Source of the DNA: Bradyrhizobium manausense
Lineage (GTDB): Bacteria; Pseudomonadota; Alphaproteobacteria; Rhizobiales; Xanthobacteraceae
DNA: 64,000 nucleotides
Reading direction: 5' to 3'
NCBI RefSeq assembly: GCF_018131105.1
Contig: NZ_JAFCJI010000001.1
Coordinates: 2,604,001-2,668,000, forward strand
Translations under genes and position numbers: made by a program
In this document: positions 18,266 through 27,200 of the stretch, piece after piece
Numbering within the stretch: the first letter of the stretch is position 1
How the letters are laid out: every line of letters begins with the position of its first letter
The notes under the pieces: model-generated
What the model saw: only the letters and a program-made list of their open reading frames with translations
Database searches by the model: none
What the model was told of the DNA's origin: nothing

Positions 18266-18580
18266 ATGAAGCGTGCCTTGTTCGTCCTCACGATCTTGCT
18301 GTGTGGCTCACAGGGACGAGCCGACCCGCTTACGACCCCTGATGGGACGGATGCGTTCTTTGGCTTGGGGTGGGCCGCAGCAGCGGACAAGATCTGCACC
18401 CTGAAGACTTACCGGATCGTCCTCGTTGCATCCAAGGCGGCAGGGCTCACCGATCAGGAGATCGCCGACAATGCTTGGAAAATTGCTGAGACCGCGGTCC
18501 AGGCCGCTCAGGAGGTTCAGCGCACCGGCCGGGACAAATGGTGTGCCAACTACCGGCGCGGCTTCCTGACTGGCAGGTGA
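18266..18580 (+). CDS. Small secreted protein, paralogue 1
   Basis: The 104-residue protein has a typical signal peptide (MKRALFVLTILLCGSQGRA) and a mature region with two cysteines, ending CANYRRGFLTGR. It is about three-quarters identical by eye to the protein at 31427-31741. Both share upstream sequence including the 15-bp motif, so one is a duplicate of the other. No known domain is recognised; it probably acts in the periplasm. The start is chosen for the signal peptide and the GGGGGGATCAG upstream. Confidence 0.7.
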   Translation: MKRALFVLTILLCGSQGRADPLTTPDGTDAFFGLGWAAAADKICTLKTYRIVLVASKAAGLTDQEIADNAWKIAETAVQAAQEVQRTGRDKWCANYRRGFLTGR

Positions 18581-18601
18581 AGGGCTTACGTGTTCCAGGC
18601 G

Positions 18602-18835
18602 CTATGATCGCCGCTCCGTCACTGTGTAGCCGCGCTCTTCAAGGCAGCGGCTCACCGGGGCGCCGAGCTGAACCCAGCCGCCGTTGCGAGCGCGCTCCTG
18701 ACACGCGGCCAGATCGTCCGCGTATTTTGTGCCGTCCACGCCGCGCATGTCCACGCCCGGCGCAGTATTGACGGTGTTTACGGCGCAGCCACCGACGATG
18801 AGCGCCATCGTGAAGATGAACAAACGTAGTCGCAT
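18602..18835 (-). CDS. Small lipoprotein
   Basis: This 77-residue protein starts MRLRLFIFTMALIVGGC, a signal peptide with a lipobox (VGGC), so it should be lipidated. The mature part contains two further cysteines (LAACQERA, VSRCLEERGYTV), a pattern common in small phage-associated or envelope proteins. It follows, on the same strand, the second lipoprotein gene 28 nt upstream; the two probably form an operon. Confidence 0.65.
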   Translation of the reverse strand: MRLRLFIFTMALIVGGCAVNTVNTAPGVDMRGVDGTKYADDLAACQERARNGGWVQLGAPVSRCLEERGYTVTERRS

Positions 18836-18863
18836 TAATGCGGGTTCCAATCAGGGCGTGTGG

Positions 18864-19232
18864 CTACCGAACGGTGACGTAGACGCCGCCCTTGTCGAGC
18901 TTCTCGACTGTGTAGTTGATCGGCTGCGCCAGCTTGTTGGCCCAGTCCAGTGCATCCTTGTCGTAGGTCGCGCCAGGCTTCGGCACCATCGTCGTGTAGT
19001 AGGTCGCCGCGCAGACCAGCTGATGGTCGTTGGCGCCCTGCTGCCGGATGTCTTCAAAGCGATGGACGGTCTTCGTTGCATCAAATCCGTCTGGCACGCC
19101 GACCGGCGCGGTAGCCTCGCGGTAGAACGCTGTTAGCTTCTCGACTACGGGGCCCGACGAGCAAGTAAAGTCGCCAGAACCGCAGCCGGCAAGCAGCAGC
19201 GACATCGCCATCGGAATACACTTTCTGATCAT
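18864..19232 (-). CDS. Lipoprotein of unknown function
   Basis: The 122-residue protein has a signal peptide and lipobox (SLLLAGCGSG). The mature domain has two more cysteines and ends in a strand-rich PINYTVEKLDKGGVYVTVR. It leads the two-lipoprotein operon. Placed beside phage-like genes, such lipoproteins may be superinfection-exclusion proteins, but that is conjecture. Confidence 0.65.
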   Translation of the reverse strand: MIRKCIPMAMSLLLAGCGSGDFTCSSGPVVEKLTAFYREATAPVGVPDGFDATKTVHRFEDIRQQGANDHQLVCAATYYTTMVPKPGATYDKDALDWANKLAQPINYTVEKLDKGGVYVTVR

Positions 19233-19292
19233 GAATCGTCCCCAGCATACAACTGCTCCTGACTGCCAACCCGCCCGTGAGTCTTCAAGGGC

Positions 19293-19454
19293 TCAGATCG
19301 CGGGGGCAGTGATCTGGAGCCGGATCTTATTCTCGGCGTCGATCCACTTCAGTGTGAAACGCATGTCTGTGCGGCGCCTCTGTGGACTCTGAAAATCCAC
19401 CACCCCCATAATGAGGCGTCGCAGGGCCGTCTTTCGATAGTCCCTGTCAAACAT
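19293..19454 (-). CDS. Possible small protein divergent to the ribbon-helix-helix gene
   Basis: A 53-codon frame ends MRFTLKWIDAENKIRLQITA plus three residues. That segment reads like a real beta-hairpin protein; an internal ATG gives 38 residues. The ribosome-binding site is weak and no family is recognised. Confidence 0.3.
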   Translation of the reverse strand: MFDRDYRKTALRRLIMGVVDFQSPQRRRTDMRFTLKWIDAENKIRLQITAPAI

Positions 19455-19471
19455 CAACCACAGAGAACTTG

Positions 19472-19651
19472 ATGCCCTACTTCTACGACGCTGACAACGC
19501 GCGGCCGGTTCTGGCCGTCCGCCTCGCCGCCCACCAGATGGCTCGCATCGATGAAGCCCGCCATCGCCTGAAGATCTCGCGAAGCGACTTGGCGAGACGC
19601 GCATTGAATGACCTGCTCGACCGAATGCAGGTTGAAGACGCCCCGAAGTAA
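19472..19651 (+). CDS. Ribbon-helix-helix-like small protein
   Basis: The 59-residue protein has VLAVRLAAHQMARIDEARHR followed by ISRSDLARRALNDLLDRM, a beta strand and two helices typical of Arc/MetJ-type DNA-binding proteins. It stands 72 nt before the replication initiator on the same strand and probably regulates it or the divergent genes. Confidence 0.6.
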   Translation: MPYFYDADNARPVLAVRLAAHQMARIDEARHRLKISRSDLARRALNDLLDRMQVEDAPK

Positions 19652-19723
19652 CTCCCATCAAACGAAAGCCCCAGCGCTGGAACGCCGGGGCTGAGATCAA
19701 CTCAAATTCGAAGCAACCAGAAT

Positions 19724-20752
19724 ATGAAACAATCCGCGAAAAAAATCAACTCCGACGCGCCCATCCTCAGGTCACCGGGTGGCGTGAAATTCCGTGTCAC
19801 CGCTGGCAGCAAGTGGAAGTTCACTCGCGCCGTTCAGCGCGACCCGCGATATTCCAAGCTTCAAAAGCAGCTCCTGACTGTCTTGATCGATATGACCAAC
19901 GAAGGCCGCAACGATGACGAGTCGAGGTGGGGGTACGCCTATCCCGGGTACGATAAGCTGGCGACTGAATGTGGCTGCACGCGCCGTGCTGTCATCGAGA
20001 ACATCACCAAGCTGGAAGAGAAGGCAGCCCTGAAGGTGCACCGGTCAGCCGGGCAGCGAGCGTCCGGAAGGAAGGGCCACGGTGGAGGTGGAGGACGCGA
20101 CAATGCCAACCTGTATTTCCTCTGCGACTGGACCGAGTTCGGCGACACGGAAAACGGTGAACGCGAAACGGTGCACGCGATGCACTGTTTCGAGGAAACG
20201 GTGAACGGCAAGCGAGAAACAGTGAACGGGAAACGCGAAACGGTGAACGGCGCGCATGGAAACGGTGAACCCGCTTCACCCGACTCTTCTCTGTACCCTT
20301 CTGAGAAACCCGTCTCAAAGAACACACAAGAGCACGACCCCGCTCACGCGGATCGTTGGGCTGGCCGCTTCGATCAGGTTCCGATGGAAACCCCCATCCC
20401 GGCAGATCCCCATGGCATGTCCCAACGCGAGCGCTTCGAGTTCCTGAAGCGGGTTTGGGAATCGAGCGGACGGCGGGAGTCTGGCGAAGCGCCAGCGTGG
20501 GAGAGCTTCCGCCGACTTGAAGCATCGCGCAGTTCCTGCACCGACTTCGTCGGAATCTTGCAGAGCATCGATGAATGCCGCGGCGTTCACTGCCGCCCAC
20601 CGGTCGATTTGACGGGCGGCATGTCCTTCGCGGAGTTTCTGAACGATTGGCTGGCTGCAATCGCGGAGAGCGACAGATTTGAAGCGCTCCGCCAGCGCAC
20701 GAAGGATGCCGATCTGTCGCCGCAGGCCTGCGACATGGATGAACCCTTCTGA
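19724..20752 (+). CDS. Replication initiator-like protein (lambda O-type layout)
   Basis: The 342-residue protein has an N-terminal winged-helix region (about 40-110: YPGYDKLATECGCTRRAVIENITKLEE) like that of phage and plasmid replication proteins. A low-complexity middle (about 140-185) repeats the tetrad-like unit RETVNG, and a C-terminal domain (about 220-342) contains SQRERFEFLKRVWES and MSFAEFLNDWLAAI. The DNA encoding the middle holds regularly spaced direct repeats like iterons, the arrangement of lambda O and its origin. Function is inferred from architecture; replication has not been shown. Confidence 0.6.
   Translation: MKQSAKKINSDAPILRSPGGVKFRVTAGSKWKFTRAVQRDPRYSKLQKQLLTVLIDMTNEGRNDDESRWGYAYPGYDKLATECGCTRRAVIENITKLEEKAALKVHRSAGQRASGRKGHGGGGGRDNANLYFLCDWTEFGDTENGERETVHAMHCFEETVNGKRETVNGKRETVNGAHGNGEPASPDSSLYPSEKPVSKNTQEHDPAHADRWAGRFDQVPMETPIPADPHGMSQRERFEFLKRVWESSGRRESGEAPAWESFRRLEASRSSCTDFVGILQSIDECRGVHCRPPVDLTGGMSFAEFLNDWLAAIAESDRFEALRQRTKDADLSPQACDMDEPF
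20151..20270 (+). repeat. Iteron-like direct repeats inside the initiator gene (candidate origin)
   Basis: Six copies of the 12-mer gaaacRgtgMac start at 20151, 20165, 20195, 20216, 20237 and 20259; three are exact gaaacggtgaac. The last four are spaced 21-22 bp, about two helical turns, as in replication iterons. The following 60-70 bp is somewhat richer in A and T. Because the repeats also encode a repeated peptide, selection on the protein is the alternative explanation. Confidence 0.55.
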
Positions 20753-20868
20753 TCGAAGTTGACCGGCCCTGCCAGCGCGGCGGCTGGTCACCTTTCCACC
20801 AGCCACCACCATCATCACCATGTCGGTGTGACGCCGTCTGCGGCGGCACCGGCCGAAGGTACTGTTAC

Positions 20869-21213
20869 ATGTCGACCACGACCATCAAACGACCAACCGG
20901 CAACGCTACCAACGCGGGCCGCCACCGCATCACCGTCCGCGAAGCTGATGGCCGACATGGTCGGTTCGAAATCCTGCTTCCGGATGGGTTGACCCTGCCG
21001 GCTTCCCGCACGCCGCTGCTCACGGCAGCTCGCTACCTGCTCAGTGAAGGTGTGAACCCTTCTGCCGTTATCGAGATGCGTCACGCCAGCCGGCCTGATA
21101 CCGTGGCCGCGTACGGCAGGGTGGGCGCACTCGCAAAGCTCGACGTTCGGGAGGATCAAACGAGCGGACCACGCTTCTGCAAGTGGCGACCACCACCACA
21201 AGACCGGGGCTAG
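20869..21213 (+). CDS. Hypothetical protein of the phage-like core
   Basis: The 114-residue protein starts MSTTTIKRPTGNATNAGRHR and has a central FEILLPDGLTLPASRTPLL, then LLTAARYLLSEGVNPSAVIEM. It lies 116 nt after the initiator on the same strand. No function is recognised. Its size and place are typical of early phage genes. Confidence 0.5.
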   Translation: MSTTTIKRPTGNATNAGRHRITVREADGRHGRFEILLPDGLTLPASRTPLLTAARYLLSEGVNPSAVIEMRHASRPDTVAAYGRVGALAKLDVREDQTSGPRFCKWRPPPQDRG

Positions 21214-21481
21214 ACGCTGCGGGTATCGATCGTGGGTGCGTTATTTTGCGGCGGGGCTACCAGCGTAGCCTTCGACGTCAAGCGCGCTCCACGGGTCTGC
21301 TGTACGACATTCAGCGCGATCAGCAGCAGACCTGTGAAACGGTCTGTCGAGTCGCCGGCTTACCCGCCTTAAAAAGCAACGCGCATTCTGGATGCGATTC
21401 GCATCCCGAAGCCCCGCGAGCCTTGACTTTTTTCCTATATGTGATACGAAATTCTCTATATTGGCACCAGATTGAACGATG

Positions 21482-21503
21482 GGTCCCCGCGTGGGGCCTT
21501 TTT
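21482..21503 (+). terminator. Rho-independent terminator
   Basis: A short GC stem with one bulge (GG-T-CCCC paired with GGGGCC around gcgt) is followed by five T residues. Confidence 0.6.
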
Positions 21504-21529
21504 CATTTCTGCACCCTGACACAACGCAG

Positions 21530-21560
21530 CCCGCTCGGCATTCTGCCCGGCGGGTTTTTT
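21530..21560 (+). terminator. Rho-independent terminator
   Basis: The stem CCCGC...GCGGG, with an inner CGGCA/TGCC pairing, is followed directly by six T residues. Confidence 0.65.
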
Positions 21561-21578
21561 GCGTTTGGAGAACCCGAC

Positions 21579-21776
21579 ATGAAGAAAACCGACCCCTTCG
21601 CCCCGGATGAGCTTGTCTGCTCACCGATGGTACACGTAGCGCTGAAGCTGCCCAAAATCCTGCTCGACAGGATCGACGCTGCCGCCGCTCAAGATGATCC
21701 GTCATGCGCGAACCGTAGCTCGAAGATGCGCCGATACCTGATCGCCGGCCTTCGCCGCGAACATGAGGCTGCCTGA
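21579..21776 (+). CDS. Small ribbon-helix-helix-like phage protein
   Basis: The 65-residue protein contains VHVALKLPKILLDRIDAAA and SKMRRYLIAGLRREHE, a plausible strand-helix-helix DNA-binding fold. The start MKKTDPFAPDE has a GGAG ribosome-binding site; the longer open frame upstream runs through the terminators and is rejected. The next gene starts 2 nt after its stop. Confidence 0.55.
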   Translation: MKKTDPFAPDELVCSPMVHVALKLPKILLDRIDAAAAQDDPSCANRSSKMRRYLIAGLRREHEAA

Positions 21777-21777
21777 G

Positions 21778-22152
21778 ATGACCACGGATGAGATTGAGGA
21801 CGCCGTCGTCTCTGCCGCGCGCGCCAGAGGCTATGCGCTCAACTCCGCGACCATGGCGACGGTCGCAATCGATCTGGCTGGAAGCTCGCTGTCCGGCGAC
21901 CAGATCACCGTTCCCGGTAAGGGCTCGCTGTCCGTCCAGGACTATCTTCGTGACCTGCATGACCGGGCACCGAGCGGCTTCAGCCGGCTGCAACAGCCAG
22001 ACAAGCCCGACTCAGAGAGGACCATCACCGAGATGCGTCGAAAACGACCGCTCGATTCTGCATGGCATGCACGCCATGCGAAGGCTACCGGCATCACGAA
22101 GTCCATGATGAGCGAGATCGCTGCAAGTCGCGGCGAAGAGAAGGGGAACTGA
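21778..22152 (+). CDS. Hypothetical protein
   Basis: This 124-residue, mostly helical protein begins MTTDEIEDAVVSAARARG and ends KSMMSEIAASRGEEKGN. It is tightly packed between the preceding DNA-binding protein (1-nt gap) and the next gene (1-nt gap), so the three form one operon. No known domain is recognised. Confidence 0.5.
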   Translation: MTTDEIEDAVVSAARARGYALNSATMATVAIDLAGSSLSGDQITVPGKGSLSVQDYLRDLHDRAPSGFSRLQQPDKPDSERTITEMRRKRPLDSAWHARHAKATGITKSMMSEIAASRGEEKGN

Positions 22153-22153
22153 C

Positions 22154-22420
22154 ATGACACGACGACTGCGTAGCGCAATCTCAACCCGGGTTGCCATCGA
22201 GGCAATTCCCCCCGATGCCCGCGAGCAACGCGCCAGACACCTTGTCGCCCGCGAGCGAGCACAGCGCTTGGCTACTGCTCAAGTGGAGCTGGCCATGGCT
22301 GAGCGGATGCATGCGGACGCCCTTGCGCTTGTGCCAGAAGCAGAAGCCGCCGTAGCAGCAGCCAAGACACGCCTCGCGGAGATCGAAGCGGAGATGAGCA
22401 AAGCAGCACTGGCCGCCTGA
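22154..22420 (+). CDS. Small coiled-coil protein
   Basis: The 88-residue, Ala/Glu/Arg-rich protein is predicted to be almost entirely helical, with heptad-like spacing from about residue 25 to 85 (RERAQRLATAQVELAMAER...). It is the third gene of the compact operon starting at 21579. Function unknown. Confidence 0.5.
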   Translation: MTRRLRSAISTRVAIEAIPPDAREQRARHLVARERAQRLATAQVELAMAERMHADALALVPEAEAAVAAAKTRLAEIEAEMSKAALAA

Positions 22421-22492
22421 CAGGCAGCCCATTAGATTGGACCGCGGTTTCAGCTTCTCCAGAGCCGCCGCGGTCCATCGGAGGCGCAGCAG

Positions 22493-22783
22493 ATGATACT
22501 GAGACGACTCGCAGGACTGCACGCACTCGCGTTGGCTCTCACTGTTGCGCCTCCCGTCATGCTTCCAACACCGGCTGCCGCTGAGAGCCCGTATGCAACA
22601 CCGACCCCTGATGGTCGTGAGCGTATCCCTCGCACTGGCGCTTGCCCTACGGGCTTCGTTGGCAAGGGCAATTTCTGTGAGGCGCTGCACCAGGACACGC
22701 CCCACGCCTTCCCGGTCATCCGAGGCAAGCCCTGCCCGTCCGGGACGTTCAGGAGCGGCGATGCCTGTGTCAGCCTTAGATGA
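22493..22783 (+). CDS. Small secreted cysteine-containing protein
   Basis: The 96-residue protein has a signal peptide ending near APAAA-E (residues 1-30) and a mature domain with four cysteines in a paired C-P-x-G-F/T pattern (ACPTGFVGKGNFC, PCPSGTFRSGDAC). This is likely a small disulfide-stabilised periplasmic protein. Its stop abuts the stop of the convergent recombinase gene. Confidence 0.6.
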   Translation: MILRRLAGLHALALALTVAPPVMLPTPAAAESPYATPTPDGRERIPRTGACPTGFVGKGNFCEALHQDTPHAFPVIRGKPCPSGTFRSGDACVSLR

Positions 22784-23410
22784 TTAGGCGGCCTTCTGAT
22801 CCTTCATCCGCTTGACGATCTTCGCGATTGTCGCCCGACCACACCCCGTCGCCTTCTGAATGTCGTTCCACGACATCCCGGAGGTCAGCATGCCTTCGAT
22901 ACCGGCATTCCGATCCACGTTTTCCGGACGGCCTTGAAACTTCCCTTCCACCCGCGCCTTGGCGACCCCTTGCGCCTGACGGCGGCGGCGGTCCTCGTAA
23001 TCCTTCCGTGCCGTCGCGGCCAACAGGTCCAGCAATAGGCCATTCACAGCCTCCAAAACGCGGCCAGTGAAGCCATCCGCGTTAGACCCCAGGAGTTGGT
23101 GTGACGTTGGCAAATCAAGAGCAACAATGCGGACGCCCTTGGCATCAATCGCCGCCCGGAGTTTCTTCCAGTCCGCGTCGTTGAGACGGCTCAGCCGGTC
23201 CACTTGCTCAATCAAGAGAACGTCACCCTCTTGAGCGTCGGACAGCAGCTTGAATAATTCCGGTCGATCCAACTTCGCACCGGACTCGTTCTCACGGTAC
23301 CAGGACGCGATCTTAAGCCCTCGCTCAGTGGCAAAGGTTTTCAACTGGCCCTCCGCACGGCTCGCGTCCTGATCCCGCGTACTGGCCCGCAAATATGCAC
23401 GTACGAACAT
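22784..23410 (-). CDS. Serine recombinase (resolvase/invertase family)
   Basis: The 208-residue protein has the N-terminal catalytic domain with nucleophile S10 in YLRASTRDQD, the conserved LLIEQVDRLSRL motif, and a C-terminal helix-turn-helix (MSWNDIQKATGCGRATIAKIV). It would catalyse resolution or inversion between short sites. It could be a leftover from a transposon, or a module resolving dimers of the phage-like replicon. A good promoter with overlapping repeats lies upstream. Confidence 0.85.
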   Translation of the reverse strand: MFVRAYLRASTRDQDASRAEGQLKTFATERGLKIASWYRENESGAKLDRPELFKLLSDAQEGDVLLIEQVDRLSRLNDADWKKLRAAIDAKGVRIVALDLPTSHQLLGSNADGFTGRVLEAVNGLLLDLLAATARKDYEDRRRRQAQGVAKARVEGKFQGRPENVDRNAGIEGMLTSGMSWNDIQKATGCGRATIAKIVKRMKDQKAA

Positions 23411-23431
23411 TGGAAAAACCCTTTAAAGTTC

Positions 23432-23475
23432 CGTTTGACTAGTTCTCTTATATTGGTCTCGTTTGACTAGTTCAA
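23432..23475 (-). promoter_or_regulatory. Promoter of the serine recombinase with overlapping direct repeats
   Basis: On the minus strand TTGAAC (23470-23475) and TATAAG (23447-23452) are separated by exactly 17 nt, a good sigma-70-type promoter. The 14-bp repeat cgtttgactagttc occurs at 23432-23445 and 23460-23473, one copy covering the -35/spacer and one just after the -10. This suggests repressor or recombinase binding, and so autoregulation. Confidence 0.6.
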
Positions 23476-23669
23476 GAACTATTTTACGGAACTGCTGGGT
23501 CGGTGCCGGTGGGGTATACTCAAAGTGAACTAGATTTTGGGCTCGGTTGTCGGCGCGATGCGGTGACCCTACCCGGCCTCTTTGGCCACGCCATGCCGTC
23601 AGTGCGCCGAAATGCTTGGCCACGGTGCTGCTGGTCACTCGACCACTAGCGCCGCAGCACGATCACTCA

Positions 23670-23867
23670 TCACTGCCGCAGGGCATTGGTCATCATGTTC
23701 CTGAGGGCCTTAGCCGCGTCCACCAAATATATCAATGGAACAGCAAGCGGGCCGAGCGTTAGAGCCGCCATCCCCCATCGGTCCCGGCTCCAACCGCGTC
23801 TGCGCGCAAGGTAATCGACGATCAACACCGACGCGAAGATCGTCACGCCATACAGAAGATACCCCAT
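23670..23867 (-). CDS. Small membrane protein with two helices
   Basis: The 65-residue protein has two hydrophobic helices (about 3-21 and 32-50) separated by a basic loop (ARRRGWSRDRWG), and ends in a short amphipathic helix. AGGAGG lies 6 nt before the ATG. The topology resembles small phage holins, which fits the tape-measure gene nearby, but the family is not recognised. Confidence 0.55.
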   Translation of the reverse strand: MGYLLYGVTIFASVLIVDYLARRRGWSRDRWGMAALTLGPLAVPLIYLVDAAKALRNMMTNALRQ

Positions 23868-24274
23868 CGCAGCCTCCTGCTTCGTCGTATTCCGAATAGG
23901 CTAGTTCTTAGCGACACGCTTCACAAGGGAGCGGCGCGTGCCGCCGTTCGGCAGGCAACGCTTGATCGTCCTAGTCCCAGCTCAGGCCAGTCACCTTTCC
24001 CAAATCCGCGAGCACGGGAGGGGTGAAGGCGAAACTTTTTGGGCATATGGCCCCGGCATTGGCTCAGAGGCTCCGTCCAAAAACGTCCAAAAGCCGATTT
24101 ACCCGACCCTCGGATGTACCCCACTCCGTTCGGGAGGTTCACGCATCCGCATGACCCCCACCCCCGAAATAATCGGGCGTCACCATTTTCGGCGCCGTAT
24201 GAGCGCATTTTCCAAAAGACGATTTACCTCGCCACCGCCTCCGCGCGCTCGACGCGCCAACAACAAGAGAAACC
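23868..24274. other. Intergenic region before the tape-measure gene
   Basis: I see no convincing gene. Short repeated phrases such as gacgatttacc / gccgatttacc (near 24100 and 24223) occur. The promoter for the large gene at 24275 should lie here, but no clear box pair is visible. Confidence 0.35.
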
Positions 24275-27200
24275 ATGTCAGAGATCATCAGCGTCCACGC
24301 ATCCTTGACCGCGACCGACAGCGCGAGCCCGGTCATTGCCGGACTTCTCCGGAACGTTCGCAAGCTGGAGGCCGCAGTCAAGTCCATCAACGGCATCTCA
24401 GCATCCAAGCTGTTTCCCGAGAGTGTCTCAGCCGGCCTCCAGAAGATCACCGACGACGCTCGCAAGGCCGCGTCGAGCTACCGCACAGAATGGAAGTCGG
24501 CCTATGCAGACAGCCTGCGTGACGCGCGGGCGTTCCACCGTGAACTGGACCGCCTCGACCGGCAGACCTTCAATCGGTGGCAGGCTGAGCAACGCGCCGT
24601 TGGTCGTGGCGCCAGCTCCGGCAGCCGCGGCGCACTCCCCCGCGGCATTTCGCCAACCACCGCGCTCATCTCCGGGGGCATCACCATCTCCGGCGTCGCA
24701 TCCGCCTTCAAGCGACGGATGGAGGCCGACGTTGCCGAGACCAAGGCGCAAATCTTCGGCGGGCTGTCGCAGGCTGAGGTGAAGCGGCTGCGTGGCGACT
24801 GGTCCGATCAGGTCGCGATCAAGTTCGGCGAGTCCGCTGCCGCGGTGCTGGACAGCTTCACCGAGGCGCTTAAGCAAGGCTTCGACGCATCGGCCGCAAA
24901 GAAGGTCACAGAGAACGCCTTGGAAGCGTCGTCCGCGCTGGAAATGAACATCGGTGAGCTGATGAAGCTGGCAGGTAAGACCGCGACCAGCCTGTACGGT
25001 AATGTCCGCAACGCCGATCCCGCCCGCGTGGCCCGGATGATGACCTCTGTTGCCGTTGCCGCTGCCGCGACTGCCGCAGACCCGAACGAAGTGGTTGAGG
25101 CGAACAAGCGCGCCCTGTCCGCCTTGAGCACGACGAAGATGAAGGAAACCGATCTGAGCGCCTTCACGTCGGTGGGCATCTCGGCAGGCCTCCAGCCGAA
25201 CAAGGCCGGTACGTTCCTCGGTTACTTGACCTCCGAATTTGCAAACGCTGGCAACGCTCACGGCCAGCGCGGGAAAGATCTGGACCAGGCTGCGCGGATG
25301 ATCGGGTACGGCGGCCGGGCGCAGATGGCTCAGCGGATGGCTGCTGCCCCGACTGAGTTCATGCTCGATATGTTTTCGAAGATGCGGAACATGAGCGAGC
25401 AGACCCGGGCCAAATTCGCGAACCTCGCAGGCATGCGGGAGTGGCGCGACGAACTGGTACAGATGGCCAAGGCCTCCGATCAAATCCGGGAGACGTTGAA
25501 GGAAATCGACCAGAAGAGCGACGCGGTGTCCGCGTTCTCCCGCACCAAGCTCAACTCGCTTCAGAAGCGCTGGGACCGCATCAAGGCGACGTTCGGTCTC
25601 GCCTGGGAAAAGTTCGGAAGCGGATTCGAGCAAAGCTTCATCGAGGTGTCGGATTGGTTCGATAAGCACACCAGCATCGTCACCTCCGGCAACATCGGGG
25701 AGAAGTCGAGAGAGTTTGTCGAAAGGCTGAAGAAAACCTTTGGCGTCACCAACATGGGCGACGCGCTCGACAAGATCGCTGAGAAGCTTTCGTCCATCGA
25801 CGTGGACAAGATCATCGGCTTTGCGTCGGGCTTCGCGAGCGGGCTCAAGTCGGTCTCCGATACCGTCATCACCCTGCTGAAGGGGGTCGCCACCGTGATG
25901 GGCAAGGATGGCAGCGCTGAAGTCCTGGGTAAGCTGGCCGGCCAGATCGTCGGATTTTCCGGCGCACTCGGATTGCTCGCCCCAGTCATCGGCGTACTCG
26001 GCGTTTTCGAGACAATCATCCGCCGCATGGCCGGCCTGCTCACTGGCCGTGCGTTGCTCGGTGCTGCCAGCGCCAACCCAGTTGGCACCGCTGCTGCCCT
26101 CGCGTGGCTCCTCGCGGAGAACAACGACACCGGCTTGTCGGATGCTTCAAAAAAGCGGCCGGGCGAGACGACTAGCCAATGGCGAGAACGTCAACGCCAG
26201 CACAAGAAAGACCTGTATCAGAAGCAGTCCGGCGAGGGCTTCAACCCCGCGGACGTTCACCCGATGAGCTTCATCGGGAACAAGCTGGACAATCTGGGTG
26301 GAAAGATCGAACGCGCCTCGTTCATGAGCACTGACTTCAGCTCCCGCGGTCGCACCTACAGCGGCGGCGCGCTGAGCAGTGGCAGCACCGCGATCGGCGC
26401 CAACATGAACCGGATCGTCAGCGGAGTCGGCACTCCCGATGCTCTGTGGAAGAACGTAACGCCGGGCGGCGTCCTTCCGAACTTCGGTGTTGGCTCTGGC
26501 GGCATCATCAAGCGCAGCAACATCCCGTCATTCAATGGCGGAGGCGGCAGCGTTGACGACATGAGCCGGTCGGCCTTCGATAAGAAGTTCGCTGGTACTC
26601 CACTCGCAGGCAAGTACGATCAGATCGTGTCCGCGGCCAGAGCCAACGGCATCCCTCCCGCTTTGCTGGCTGGTGTGATCGCGCACGAAACCGGCAACGG
26701 TCATGTGCTGTCGGGAAACAACGTGGCGGGCCTGATGGACCCGGCAACCGGCATGGCGAAGAAGATGCAGTTCGCCAGTCTCGATGCAGGCATCAGCCGG
26801 GCGGGCCAAGTAGTCGCAAAGAACTACCGTCTGGCCGGTGGCAACCTCGATAAGATGGGGGAGCGCTATGCACCGGTCGGCGCCGCGAATGATCCACGTA
26901 GACTGAACGGCGGCTGGCCCGCGGGCGTGCGCAAGCAGATGAATGCGCTATCCGGCGGTGGATCAGCAGGCAGCGGCGATGCCGTTGCGTGGGCTGAAAA
27001 GTACAAGGGCATGAACGAGTACACCGACAACAGAGTGTTGGCGGCAGCCCTTGGCGGTGACGTGCGCGGCAAGTCGAATGCTTGGTGTGCTCGCTTCGTT
27101 AACAAGGCATTGGAAGCGGCCGGAGGCAACGGCACGAGCAGCGCGGTGGCGAACAGCTTCCAGAAATGGGGCTCCGCGATCAGCCCGCCCGACGTCAAGC

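Larger units (their letters stand above)
21214..21578. other. Non-coding stretch with two terminators and an AT-rich promoter-like segment
   Basis: There is no credible gene. An AT-rich segment at about 21420-21460 contains ttgact at 21423 and could carry a promoter. Two hairpin-plus-T-run terminators follow (21482 and 21530), ahead of the next small-gene operon. Confidence 0.45.

Noticed and set aside
20151..20270. CRISPR array
   Set aside because: Repeats are only 12 bp with spacers of 2-18 bp, inside a coding frame, and no cas gene is present.
20004..20849. Minus-strand 281-codon frame opposite the initiator gene
   Set aside because: Antisense shadow; its Arg/Ser-rich composition and repeated segments mirror the iteron-like repeats of the real gene.
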